DNA of 64,000 bases, from the NCBI GenBank assembly GCA_937996795.1, contig CALKUH010000018.1:1-64000 (forward strand), in the 5' to 3' direction. The stretch's first letter is position 1. Each line of letters opens with the position of its first letter. A program made the position numbers and the translations under genes. The notes below the pieces were generated by a model. That model was not told where the DNA came from. It did not search any database and saw only the letters and a list, made by a program, of their open reading frames with translations. This document shows, one piece after another, positions 49,587 through 58,635 of the stretch. This DNA comes from an uncultured Verrucomicrobiota bacterium (GTDB lineage: Bacteria > Verrucomicrobiota > Kiritimatiellia > CAIVKH01).

Positions 49587-52500
49587 TCACGTTTCCGGGG
49601 TGGTATATTCAGGGCCGAGCAGGTCGGCCAAATTCAGCTTCCGGTCGGACGCCAAACTGGTCAGCCGACCCATGTCGATTCGGGCCGATTCGATGGCCCT
49701 AAGCGCCGTGGTTTGCACGTCCTCCGCATCCATCAGGGGCAGCCGCTTGGATTCCTGATGGAGTTCGATGAGCAGTTCCTCGATGGGGAGCGCATGGGTT
49801 TCGGGCAGGGCGTCGGGCGCACGCGTGTCGCGCACCACGACGGTTTTGGGGCGGACCGCGAACACGGTACGCACCTCGCGCGCGCCAGGGTTTAGATAGG
49901 CATTCCAACCCGCCGTGCGCAGGGACTCAAAGGCCGGGCGCATGGCATCTTTTCCGACATAAACAAACGTCACGAACTTGTTGAGCGTGTGGTGCGCGAA
50001 CTGGCGGACCTGCTCGGTGGACCAGCAGCCGAATCGTAACAGGGGGAACTTCTCTTCGAGAACAGATACGACCTCCTTCAACGGTTTGGCATCCACCGAG
50101 AACGAATGGCCGATGGTGGAATACCACCCTTTGCCGGCGTCATGGACAAATCCAGCCGCGACGAACTCGGACATGTACTGCTTCACCGTTGTGGCGCCGC
50201 ACGCCAACTGTTGATGTGCCATCCATGCGCGCACTTCGCGAATATGGAAATACCGCTTTTCGGCGGAAAGCGCCGTCAGTCCTTCGGTGCGCAATCGCTC
50301 CTTGAGTTCACCCTGGCCGGTCGCGCGAACGGTTGTGGCCTGCACTCCGTAGAGCGCGGCAACCCGTTCATCAATCTGGCGCTCCAGTTCGGATACATCC
50401 GCAGCGGGATTCTTCCGCTTGGCGGCAAGAATGCGGTCCACGGTCTCGATGATCGGAGCTTGAGCCTCGGCCTCCACATCGGGGATGGGGAGCTTCTTCC
50501 AGTCGTCGGGGTAAAGGTGGATGTTGCTGCGGCGGTTGGCCCGGAGGAAATCGCGGGCGGTGGAAGAGTTCATCACGCCAAGCAGGTACTTCACGGAAAA
50601 ACGGCGGCTCGTGGCCTCCAGTTCCTCGCGCTTCGGTAGGTCGGGGCGCGGCGGTTTTTCGCCGCTATAGCGCGCGGCTTTTTTCAACGAGTTGTTTCGG
50701 ACGCCGTGGAGCGAATGCCAAGGGACGAAAGACCACGCAGAGTGGTTGTGGAAAAGTTGAGCGTCATCATAAGCAACACGTAACTTCTCAATTCCAGCTG
50801 CCATATCCACTGAAATGACCTTTTCCGGGACACTGTAGAGTTCTTCAAAAGTCTGACGGCGGAGAAGTCGGGGTGAACGCTGAGTTCCCCATTCAAGCCA
50901 TCGCTGTTCCGCTGGCAGCCAACGCTCGAGGTGTTTCCCTTCAACAAAAGGCTTCGGATGTCGTAAGTCTTTTGTATGTGAAACGAGGTCTTCCAGCTGA
51001 AACTCTCCTTTAGCCACTTTTTCATCAGCATGCGCGACTATGCCAACACTGATGTAGCAAATTGACTCAAGGGTGAGCGATTTGCATTCGAATGCTGTAA
51101 CGGTACCGTCTTCAGGAAAATATAGGCGATGGGTAAGGTTCACCTGTTCATCCGTCGGTAGCAGCCTGACCTCACCGAATATCTTGTGATGCACGCGGCG
51201 GTCGGGTTTCCACGTCGCACCGGCGGCACGCTGGAAGAAGTAGATGAGGTTATGAACGGCGGCGTCGAAGATTTCCACAGAACCGCAGAAGTCGAGGCGG
51301 AGGATCCGGGAATTCTTTAGAAACCAATTTTGCGCTTTCTGCGCGTATTTGGCGTGGCAGAAGGCATCGGACACGATCATGGTGCTGATGCCGCCGGGCC
51401 GGAGCAGTTTGTAGCTTCGCTCAATAAAGGGGACGTAGAGGTCCCACTTTTCCCAGAGGGTCTCGTACAATTTGCTGTCGAGAATTTGTTTCCGTTGCCG
51501 TTGGTTCCACTCGCTCTGCTCGTCGGCGCGGACATATGGCGGGTTGCCGATGGTGATGTCGAAACCGTCGCGGACGCCGAACATGGATTCAGGATCAAAA
51601 TAGCCCGCGCACCGCTCTCCGTGGTAGGGGTCCCATGCGGCGATTGCGGATGCGAGCAGGCCAGCGGCACCGCCGCCCATATCTTTAATGAAGCCGCTGA
51701 GTTCCCCGCGCAGACGACGATCCTCGGATTTGCAGGCGTCCTTTTCTTCCTTGGTTTGGGCGAAGAAATACTTGGAGCGGACATCAAGCAGCGCGCGCTC
51801 CCTGGGCTCAATCGCGCTCTGGAAAATATCCCAACCGGAGGGACGTTGCAGGGCGAGCAATGAGTTGGCGCAAACGAACTTGGTCTCCAGGTTCGGGAGC
51901 GGGCGGACCGATCTCGGGTCGCGCTGCTCGATGACGAGGGACAGAAAGAATCGCAGTTTGCTGATCTGGATGGCGGAGGGCTGTATGTCCACGCCGTGGA
52001 TGCAATCTTTGATCAATTCCAGTTTGCGGGTGTAGTCGAAGGACTCCTCGCGGAACACGGCCTCGGCTTTTTCCCTCATCTCGGGCGGGAGCGCCTCCAG
52101 TTTTGCGGCCTTCCAGTGACGATTGTTCGGATCGACTTTGCGCAGGACGCTCACGAGGAGGTGGAGCAACCCCATCGGAAAGGCCCCGGAACCACAAGCC
52201 GGATCGAGTATCCGCAGCCGACTGATGGTGGCGACAACGGCTTTCTGTTCGGCGGTTGAAAGATGGTGTTCCGGCGATTGTTCGGAAACCAATTCGCGCA
52301 GCCGTTCCGCCAGTCCGGTTCCAACACCATCGCCCCGCTCCAATTCGCTCAAAAGGAAGCGGAAAAGAGCCTCTTCCGCCATGTAGTGAACGATTTCACG
52401 CGGTGTGTAGAAGGAGCCGGTTGATTTGCGGGCAACGGTGCCGGTCTCGGGATTCACGGAGGCGAGCAAATTCTCGAATGCCCGGCCCAGGAGTTCCGGG

Positions 52501-53897
52501 TCGAGCGCGATGTCCTCTTCGAGCGGCGTGTTTTCCTCAACGGTGAATTTGTAGTCCGCAAATATTCGCAGCAGTCCCCTCGGTGCCGGCGCGCTGGTTT
52601 CGGCCAGGAGGGCTGAAAGTTCCGGAACGGGTCGCGGTTCACCCCAGAAGAGATAGTCGGGCACGGTGGGCTGTTTGGCTTCAATGTCCGAGAATCCGTC
52701 AACGCGAACCTCCTCGGTGACATCGGGGTCCCGGCCCGGAATTTCATCCAGATTCTCGAACAGTCCGCCATTTAGAAAGGGGATGGACTGGTAGATTTCC
52801 TCGACTGGGGCTTTGTCGATGAAAAGGTTTACGTGGCGGAAATAGCGTTGATCGCCGTAGTGCTTGTTCTTGCCCTGATAGCTGCGCGTTGCCCTGAATT
52901 TTCGTTCGCGTGGGGGTGTTGCGAGCGTAGCAAAGAACAGGTTTTGAAGGATCGCTCTGTAGTACCGCCCGTCGCGGTCTGCATCACATCCGGCGACGTC
53001 CCATTCGCGAATGAGGGAGCGCGCCATGCTGGCGGAAAAGAAGCGATCGGGAATCAGTCTCTTTTCGCGCAGGAACCAGCAGAAAATCATGCGCGTCAGG
53101 AGGCGTATGATGGCTTCCGAATCACGGCCATCCGCATCCTTGCGTGCGCCGGGTGGGAATCGGGCGTGAAGGCGTGCCCAGTAGAACCAATTTCGGATTT
53201 CGGTGAAGAACTTCTTGTTTAGCGTTTGGATGTCGAGTGTTTTGTGCCACGCCTGATGGAGGCTGACGAAGTCGTTGACGTCCTTATCGCACGGGCGCGA
53301 GACGCACAAGCGTTGGAAGGACAGTTCATAAAGAATGTCAATATGCGCCCGGTGAGGGGAATCCAGGCTGATTTCTTTGATAAGAGTTGTCTTTTCAAGG
53401 ACCTCGCGCGATGCGTCGCGCTTGTTCAATCGGCGATGGATAACCGCCACCGTGATCGTGTGCCCGTGCCGGAAGAGGATCAGGGCCGGCATGGCGAGGG
53501 GTTTGTTGATGGTTCGGGTGAGGGCGGCGAGTTCGGTTCGGGTGTAGGCGCCGGGCGGCAGTTCGGCGGCGAAGAAGAGGTAGGAATGGATGCGGGTTGC
53601 GTCGGTCTGGGTGGCGTCGTCGAAGAGTTCGTTCTGCTGGGTCAATTCGGCGTCGGTGAGCTGGAAGATGAAGTGGAGCCCGGTCAGCCGGTCGAGCTGT
53701 TCCCGCTCCTTGTCGGTCAATCGCGCGTCGGGATCGAAATGGCGGAGAAAGTCCTTGGTCGTGGCCAGGCGCAGCGAGCGCTTGGAGGAATAGCCGAGGC
53801 ATTCAAAAAAGCGGCGAGCCGCAGTCGGAAGCGGCTGCGCGTCGAATGACTTCAGGGCCTCCGCGATGGCCTCGCGCTGGTCGGTCCGGTCGGTCAT
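49587..53897 (-). CDS. Type IIG-like DNA methylase with an apparent AbiEi-type antitoxin C-terminus
   Basis: A 1436-residue protein. The N-terminal 540 residues are an uncharacterised, probably nucleolytic or specificity region (TGLHFIFQLTDAELTQQNEL). The N6-adenine methylase domain (about 540-1150) has the SAM motif RILDPACGSGAFPMGLLHLL near 567 and catalytic DITIGNPPYVRADEQ near 785, of the Eco57I/PglX type. The last 240 residues (about 1195-1436) read YFHIREVRAWMAHQQLACGA, GFVHDAGKGWYSTI and LPIEELLIELHQESK, an AbiEi/DUF6577-like winged-helix antitoxin arrangement. The matching AbiEii gene follows after 33 bp. A helicase gene precedes it by 135 bp. I infer a restriction-modification enzyme fused to its guard antitoxin. 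Confidence 0.85.
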   Translation of the reverse strand: MTDRTDQREAIAEALKSFDAQPLPTAARRFFECLGYSSKRSLRLATTKDFLRHFDPDARLTDKEREQLDRLTGLHFIFQLTDAELTQQNELFDDATQTDATRIHSYLFFAAELPPGAYTRTELAALTRTINKPLAMPALILFRHGHTITVAVIHRRLNKRDASREVLEKTTLIKEISLDSPHRAHIDILYELSFQRLCVSRPCDKDVNDFVSLHQAWHKTLDIQTLNKKFFTEIRNWFYWARLHARFPPGARKDADGRDSEAIIRLLTRMIFCWFLREKRLIPDRFFSASMARSLIREWDVAGCDADRDGRYYRAILQNLFFATLATPPRERKFRATRSYQGKNKHYGDQRYFRHVNLFIDKAPVEEIYQSIPFLNGGLFENLDEIPGRDPDVTEEVRVDGFSDIEAKQPTVPDYLFWGEPRPVPELSALLAETSAPAPRGLLRIFADYKFTVEENTPLEEDIALDPELLGRAFENLLASVNPETGTVARKSTGSFYTPREIVHYMAEEALFRFLLSELERGDGVGTGLAERLRELVSEQSPEHHLSTAEQKAVVATISRLRILDPACGSGAFPMGLLHLLVSVLRKVDPNNRHWKAAKLEALPPEMREKAEAVFREESFDYTRKLELIKDCIHGVDIQPSAIQISKLRFFLSLVIEQRDPRSVRPLPNLETKFVCANSLLALQRPSGWDIFQSAIEPRERALLDVRSKYFFAQTKEEKDACKSEDRRLRGELSGFIKDMGGGAAGLLASAIAAWDPYHGERCAGYFDPESMFGVRDGFDITIGNPPYVRADEQSEWNQRQRKQILDSKLYETLWEKWDLYVPFIERSYKLLRPGGISTMIVSDAFCHAKYAQKAQNWFLKNSRILRLDFCGSVEIFDAAVHNLIYFFQRAAGATWKPDRRVHHKIFGEVRLLPTDEQVNLTHRLYFPEDGTVTAFECKSLTLESICYISVGIVAHADEKVAKGEFQLEDLVSHTKDLRHPKPFVEGKHLERWLPAEQRWLEWGTQRSPRLLRRQTFEELYSVPEKVISVDMAAGIEKLRVAYDDAQLFHNHSAWSFVPWHSLHGVRNNSLKKAARYSGEKPPRPDLPKREELEATSRRFSVKYLLGVMNSSTARDFLRANRRSNIHLYPDDWKKLPIPDVEAEAQAPIIETVDRILAAKRKNPAADVSELERQIDERVAALYGVQATTVRATGQGELKERLRTEGLTALSAEKRYFHIREVRAWMAHQQLACGATTVKQYMSEFVAAGFVHDAGKGWYSTIGHSFSVDAKPLKEVVSVLEEKFPLLRFGCWSTEQVRQFAHHTLNKFVTFVYVGKDAMRPAFESLRTAGWNAYLNPGAREVRTVFAVRPKTVVVRDTRAPDALPETHALPIEELLIELHQESKRLPLMDAEDVQTTALRAIESARIDMGRLTSLASDRKLNLADLLGPEYTTPET

Positions 53898-54032
53898 GGC
53901 CGGATGTCACCCTGTGATTTACCCATCTGTATTCGCATTAGTTGATACACTCTTTAATGAACGCCTATGGCTGATTACACTGTTTTATTCCAGCGGGCGC
54001 GTCTTGTGCATTCTCAAATAGCATAAGGGTGT

Positions 54033-57000
54033 TCACAGGATCACCAACCAGGTCACCAGTTCAAAGTCTTCGGTCTCGCGCACCTGCTCGTCCGTTTCGG
54101 GCAGGATGAACGAGCGACCGCTTTGCAAGCCGGCGGCTAATTTCTTCTGAAAACCGTCCACCACGGAGACCACCGCGGCGCGCAGGAGTCCGTCGTAGAG
54201 GTCCATGTGGTGGCCCTGTTGTGTTTGCGCGTCAAACAGGCGGCACAATTCGGCGAAGGGTTCGGTTTTGCCCAGCGCGAACTCCCGGAACAGGGTGAGG
54301 ATGGTTTTCGACTGGGTGAACGCGAGCCGGACCTGTCCGTCGGCGTGGACGTAGGCCAGATAGTGCGGGGCAAGCGGGTTGATCTTCTCGTTCTGGTCGG
54401 TCTTCTGGGTGCCCTTGTGGCGAAGGCAAAAGATGACGCCCGGCTTGGCCATCGGGACGCTGTCGATGGGGGGCACGATGGCGTTGAGGCCCATCGGCGC
54501 GCGTTCCAACTGTTCCCGGTTGGCTTCCAGATAGCGCAGGAGGTCCATGCGGAAGTCATCGAGCGAAAAATCCGCGAGCGAAACGGTGTCGTCAAAATCC
54601 TCGAGGTCGAGGATTTCCGATTTCAGGCGTTCCAACTGGCGGTCGCGCATCCGCAGGTCGGCGGTGACCAGGTCCTCGATTTGTTTTTCGTCGAGCGGGT
54701 TGTCGGTTTGGGTGGCGGTGACGTCCACAAGGGCCATCCGGGCTTCGACCCGCATCTTCAGATTGATGTAGCGGTCGAGGTGGGCGGTGGGCCAGAAATT
54801 GACGAGGTGCACCGCGTTGGCGCGGGAGCCGATGCGGTCGATGCGGCCGAAGCGCTGGACGATCCGGACCGGGTTCCAATGGATGTCGTAATTGATGACC
54901 GTGTCGCAATCCTGGAGGTTCTGACCTTCCGAGATGCAGTCGGACGCGATCAGCAGGTCCACCTCGCCCGCGGCCGCATCCGGGCGATAGTCCGCGCGAC
55001 GCTTCGAGCGGGGCGAAAAATCCATGAGGATTTCGGTGAACTCCCGTGTGCGGGATAGGGTGGACTCGTTCTCGCCGCTTCCCACCACCCGTGCGACGTG
55101 AATGCCGAGATCCTTGCGCGCCCATTTGGCCAGTTGCTCGTAGAGATAGCAGGCCGTATCGGCGTAGGCGGTAAAGACCAGAATCTTCCGATTCGATTTG
55201 CCGTCCTTGTCCGTGGTCGGGTGTTTTGCTTTCTCCGCGATGAGGGCCTTCAACTCGGCCAGCTTGGCGTCGCGCTTCGCCGTGATGGGTTCTGCGAGGT
55301 CGAGCAGGGCGTTGATGTGCGCGCGGTCTTCCTGGATATGTGCGCGCCACTTCGGAATGTCGAGGTGCGCCATTTTGAAGGGGACGCGGCGTCCGACCTG
55401 AATGGCATCGGCCACCTCGGGATCGTCAATCTCTTCGGGGGTCAGCGTGTCAAAGTCGAGGTCCTCGTTTTCCGCCCTGAATCGTTCGAACCGCTGCATG
55501 CGCTGTTCCAGCGCGTCGATTTTGTCGCGGGTATTCCGGAGCGAAATGCGGAAGGAGTCAATGGAGCTTTCGAGGCGCTTCAACAGGCTGACGCGCATCA
55601 TGCCGGTCAGGATGCGTTCGCGACCGGCTTGGGTAAAGCCGCCGATGCGGCGTTCGTAGCTCTCGCGGAGGATGGGGGAGAGGTCATCCCGCAAATGGTC
55701 GGAGGGGCGGAAGAGCCAGAGTTTGTAGTTCGAAATTTGTTCGGCGACTTCGTCGTAGGTGGGGAATTCCCCTTTGCCGTCGATTTCGGCGTGGATGGAA
55801 ACGGGGGGTACGCGAAGGGGGAATCCACCCAACCGACCCATCTCGCGCGCGTAGTGTTTGGCGACGTGCCGCCGCGAGCGGGCAATCGTCAGCGCGTCGA
55901 GCAGTTTGAGGAAGTCGCCGCCCAGCACGCTGATGAGGTCTTTTTTGTCGCGCGTTGCGGCCGGCAGTTTCGCCCAGTTGGTGAACCGCGCCTGCGCGTC
56001 GCGTGAGGTGGTCTTGATGCTGCTTAACCCCAGCGAGGCTTCGAATGCCGTGTCGGCCTTCTTGTCGCGCGCGACATCGCCGCCGGCGATGATCGATATC
56101 TGGTTGCGCAGGTCGGCCAGTTCGTTATTCACGGGCGTGGCGGAGAGCAGGAGGACCTTCGTCTGGATGCCCTGGGCGATGATGTCTTCCAGCAACCGCT
56201 CATAACGCGTCCTGCGCACGCGTTCGCCGTCTTCGCCCCTGGGACCCACGGCGTTGTTCCTGAAATTGTGGGACTCGTCGATGACGACGACGTCGTAGTT
56301 GCCCCAGTTGACGGCGGATAGGTCGATGCCGTTGGACGTTCCCTTCTCACGCGACATGTCCGTATGGTGGAGCACGTCGTAGCGGAAGCGGTCGCGCTCG
56401 AAGGGGTTGAGCGCGCTGTTCGTCCGGTAGAGCAGCCAGTTATCCGCGAGTTTCTTGGGGCAGAGGACCAGGACTCGCTCATTTTTCAGCTCGAAGTATT
56501 TGATTACCGCGAGCGCTTCGAAGGTTTTCCCCAACCCCACGCTGTCCGCCAGGATGCAGCCGTTGAACTGGCGCAGCTTGTTGATGGCGGCTTTTGCGCC
56601 GTCCTTCTGGAAATCGAACAGCATTTTCCAGACATCGGTTTCCAGCAGGCTGGTCTTCTTCAGGCTCGCGTCGAGATCGGCGCCGCTTTCCAACAGGTCC
56701 TTGAACAGCTCGAAGAGGGTTTTGAAATAAACGAATTCGGGGGATTGGTCCTTGCAGACCTGCATCAAGTATTCGATGACCCGATCTTTGACGTCTTCGA
56801 CCCGCGCGCTGTCGTTCCACAATTCCTCGAACCACGCCTTCAGGTCCGTGCGGTCCCGGTCGCTGTCGACGACCAGGTTCAGTTCCACGTTGTTGTTGGT
56901 GGCCGCAAGGCCCAGCCCCCGAGTGGTGAAATTGGAGCTACCGACGATCGCCGCGGAGAGCTCTCCGCGTTGGATGTGGGACATCTTGCCGTGCAGGAAT

Positions 57001-57350
57001 CCGGTTCGGGTGACGGATCGGATGTCGACTTTGCGGCGCATCCAGTCCGCGCATGCATGGGCGATGTGGCGTTGACCCAGTCCACTGGATAGCGCGAGTC
57101 CGTCGTCTTTCAGCACATACGTGGCCCCCTGTTTGTTCGTGGGGTCCAGCGTCTTGATGAATGCCGCCTCACCGAAGAGGAGGCGGATGCGGCCCAGCGC
57201 CTCCAGCTGCGGCTTCAGTTTGTCGTGCGCAAAAACCGTGAAATAGGCCGTGACCAGATCCAAGTCAGACCCCGGTTTGAGCTGGGCCCGGAGGAAATCG
57301 GCCACCGAGCCGCGCGCGCAGTTGTCCCGTATTCCGGTGGTGTTGGGCAT
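54033..57350 (-). CDS. SNF2-type helicase with N-terminal PLD-like nuclease domain
   Basis: A 1105-residue protein. Residues 1-175 are a phospholipase-D-like nuclease domain with the HKD-type motif GFLHGKMSHIQ...AAIVGSSNFTTRG. The SNF2/DEAD ATPase follows: Walker A ILADSVGLGKTFEALAVI (near 265), DESHNFRN as Walker B, LLLSATPVNNELADLRNQ as motif III, a long inserted helical region (about 540-700) and motif VI NPVRIVQRFGRIDRIGS (near 840). Proteins of this build occur beside PglX- or Eco57I-like methylases in BREX-, DISARM- and related defence loci. It starts the string and presumably moves along DNA before cleavage. ATG 57350 is preferred over GTG 57356. Confidence 0.9.
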   Translation of the reverse strand: MPNTTGIRDNCARGSVADFLRAQLKPGSDLDLVTAYFTVFAHDKLKPQLEALGRIRLLFGEAAFIKTLDPTNKQGATYVLKDDGLALSSGLGQRHIAHACADWMRRKVDIRSVTRTGFLHGKMSHIQRGELSAAIVGSSNFTTRGLGLAATNNNVELNLVVDSDRDRTDLKAWFEELWNDSARVEDVKDRVIEYLMQVCKDQSPEFVYFKTLFELFKDLLESGADLDASLKKTSLLETDVWKMLFDFQKDGAKAAINKLRQFNGCILADSVGLGKTFEALAVIKYFELKNERVLVLCPKKLADNWLLYRTNSALNPFERDRFRYDVLHHTDMSREKGTSNGIDLSAVNWGNYDVVVIDESHNFRNNAVGPRGEDGERVRRTRYERLLEDIIAQGIQTKVLLLSATPVNNELADLRNQISIIAGGDVARDKKADTAFEASLGLSSIKTTSRDAQARFTNWAKLPAATRDKKDLISVLGGDFLKLLDALTIARSRRHVAKHYAREMGRLGGFPLRVPPVSIHAEIDGKGEFPTYDEVAEQISNYKLWLFRPSDHLRDDLSPILRESYERRIGGFTQAGRERILTGMMRVSLLKRLESSIDSFRISLRNTRDKIDALEQRMQRFERFRAENEDLDFDTLTPEEIDDPEVADAIQVGRRVPFKMAHLDIPKWRAHIQEDRAHINALLDLAEPITAKRDAKLAELKALIAEKAKHPTTDKDGKSNRKILVFTAYADTACYLYEQLAKWARKDLGIHVARVVGSGENESTLSRTREFTEILMDFSPRSKRRADYRPDAAAGEVDLLIASDCISEGQNLQDCDTVINYDIHWNPVRIVQRFGRIDRIGSRANAVHLVNFWPTAHLDRYINLKMRVEARMALVDVTATQTDNPLDEKQIEDLVTADLRMRDRQLERLKSEILDLEDFDDTVSLADFSLDDFRMDLLRYLEANREQLERAPMGLNAIVPPIDSVPMAKPGVIFCLRHKGTQKTDQNEKINPLAPHYLAYVHADGQVRLAFTQSKTILTLFREFALGKTEPFAELCRLFDAQTQQGHHMDLYDGLLRAAVVSVVDGFQKKLAAGLQSGRSFILPETDEQVRETEDFELVTWLVIL

Positions 57351-57398
57351 GGTCACGCGTGGGATTCCACAGTCTGGAAGGAAAAAATCACGCTCGTA

Positions 57399-58628
57399 TT
57401 ATTCCGAAACCCGTTTGGCCGTCGAGCTTTGATCGGCAATGCCGTGCAACAATAACGACTCGGGAATTTTGCGCATCAGGTCGGTGATTCGATCCGCGTG
57501 GGCGGCCACGTGGGCCTTTATGCTGGGGGTGCCCAGCAGTTTGTACACGTAATGGCGTGTGGATCCTCCGTAAGTCGCGATCAACCAGATAAATTCCATG
57601 GTGTAGTCCGGCGTCAATCGCAAGAGGTCGCGCCGCAAACGGTTGACGTTGTGGTTGTCCGGGGGAATCCAGCGTGCGCCGCGCTTGAACAGGACATGCA
57701 CCATCGCGAGACATGATCGTGCCTTGGCTGTGTCGATGTACTTGCCGGGGCTGTACGACGGCATGCCCCACGAGATGGTGGCGGTTTCAAAGCAATCCAT
57801 GATCAGGGATGACCCGCCGGTCGGCTGATCATTGATGGCATACCCTGCATCCAGCAGTCGCACGAGCAGGGATTCGTTGTGCAACCAGCATACATATCGG
57901 AGAAACTTGTTTGCGCTCGGATCTGACGGATTCAGTATGATGCCCTTAATATCCAGAATTTCGGGGTGCCGATGCAGCAGCGCGAGCTCTAGCGCTGTGT
58001 GGGTTAAATGCTCCTCCGGGTTCTCGCTGGGGTGAGCTATTCCCGTAGCGTAGGGGTTTCCACCAGCCCAGAGCATGAGGGATACCCACTTCAAATTGCC
58101 GTGTCGGCAATGATAGCGGAGCGCAATATTGACCTGTTCGGGGAAGCTTTCGTATCGGGCGCGATACTTTTTGAACGTACCGAGTGCGATTCGGATTCGG
58201 TTGCACAACGCTTCGGCCAGCGGATAGCCCTTTTCCATGTCGGCGCCGTTGTCGATGAAGAAGTCGATGATGGCGGGTTGCCACGTGTCAAATACCGCAC
58301 CCAGATCGATGGTCTTGGGGTCCGCACCATACTGCACAAAGAGCTCCACCAGGTCGAGCCGACGGTGTTTCAGCGAATGCGTAAGCGGGCAATAGTCATC
58401 AAATCTGGCCGCAGGCGCCCCTCCATCCAACAGGACCTTGATCAGGCTGTGGAATCCGAGCTCTACCGCGATTTCCATCGGTCCACGCGGAGTATGGCCT
58501 TTTGCGGGTGGCGGCGGGGGAACAACCGGATTCCCGGCTTTGATCCACGCCTGCACCTCAAACAGCTTGCCCGCCTTGCAGAGGTCTACGAGGGGCTTGA
58601 TCTGATCGAATGTTGAGGCTTGCTGCAT
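57399..58628 (-). CDS. Ankyrin-repeat protein of unknown function
   Basis: A 409-residue protein made mostly of ankyrin-like repeats: EIAVELGFHSLIKVLLDGGA, HRRLDLVELFVQYGADPKTI, WQPAIIDFFIDNGADMEKGY and CLAMVHVLFKRGARWI. The first 20 residues contain a helix (FDQIKPLVDLCKAGKLFEVQ). Ankyrin proteins mediate protein contacts and occur in some antiphage systems as sensors or inhibitors. It follows the HTH/coiled-coil gene by 7 bp and lies just upstream of the helicase gene (49-bp gap). ATG 58628 is preferred; upstream codons are in the preceding gene. Confidence 0.75.
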   Translation of the reverse strand: MQQASTFDQIKPLVDLCKAGKLFEVQAWIKAGNPVVPPPPPAKGHTPRGPMEIAVELGFHSLIKVLLDGGAPAARFDDYCPLTHSLKHRRLDLVELFVQYGADPKTIDLGAVFDTWQPAIIDFFIDNGADMEKGYPLAEALCNRIRIALGTFKKYRARYESFPEQVNIALRYHCRHGNLKWVSLMLWAGGNPYATGIAHPSENPEEHLTHTALELALLHRHPEILDIKGIILNPSDPSANKFLRYVCWLHNESLLVRLLDAGYAINDQPTGGSSLIMDCFETATISWGMPSYSPGKYIDTAKARSCLAMVHVLFKRGARWIPPDNHNVNRLRRDLLRLTPDYTMEFIWLIATYGGSTRHYVYKLLGTPSIKAHVAAHADRITDLMRKIPESLLLHGIADQSSTAKRVSE

Positions 58629-58635
58629 CCGTAAG

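Noticed and set aside
49587..57350. Complete BREX or DISARM system
   Set aside because: Helicase and methylase resemble parts of these systems, but the marker genes (pglZ, brxC, drmA, drmB) are missing.
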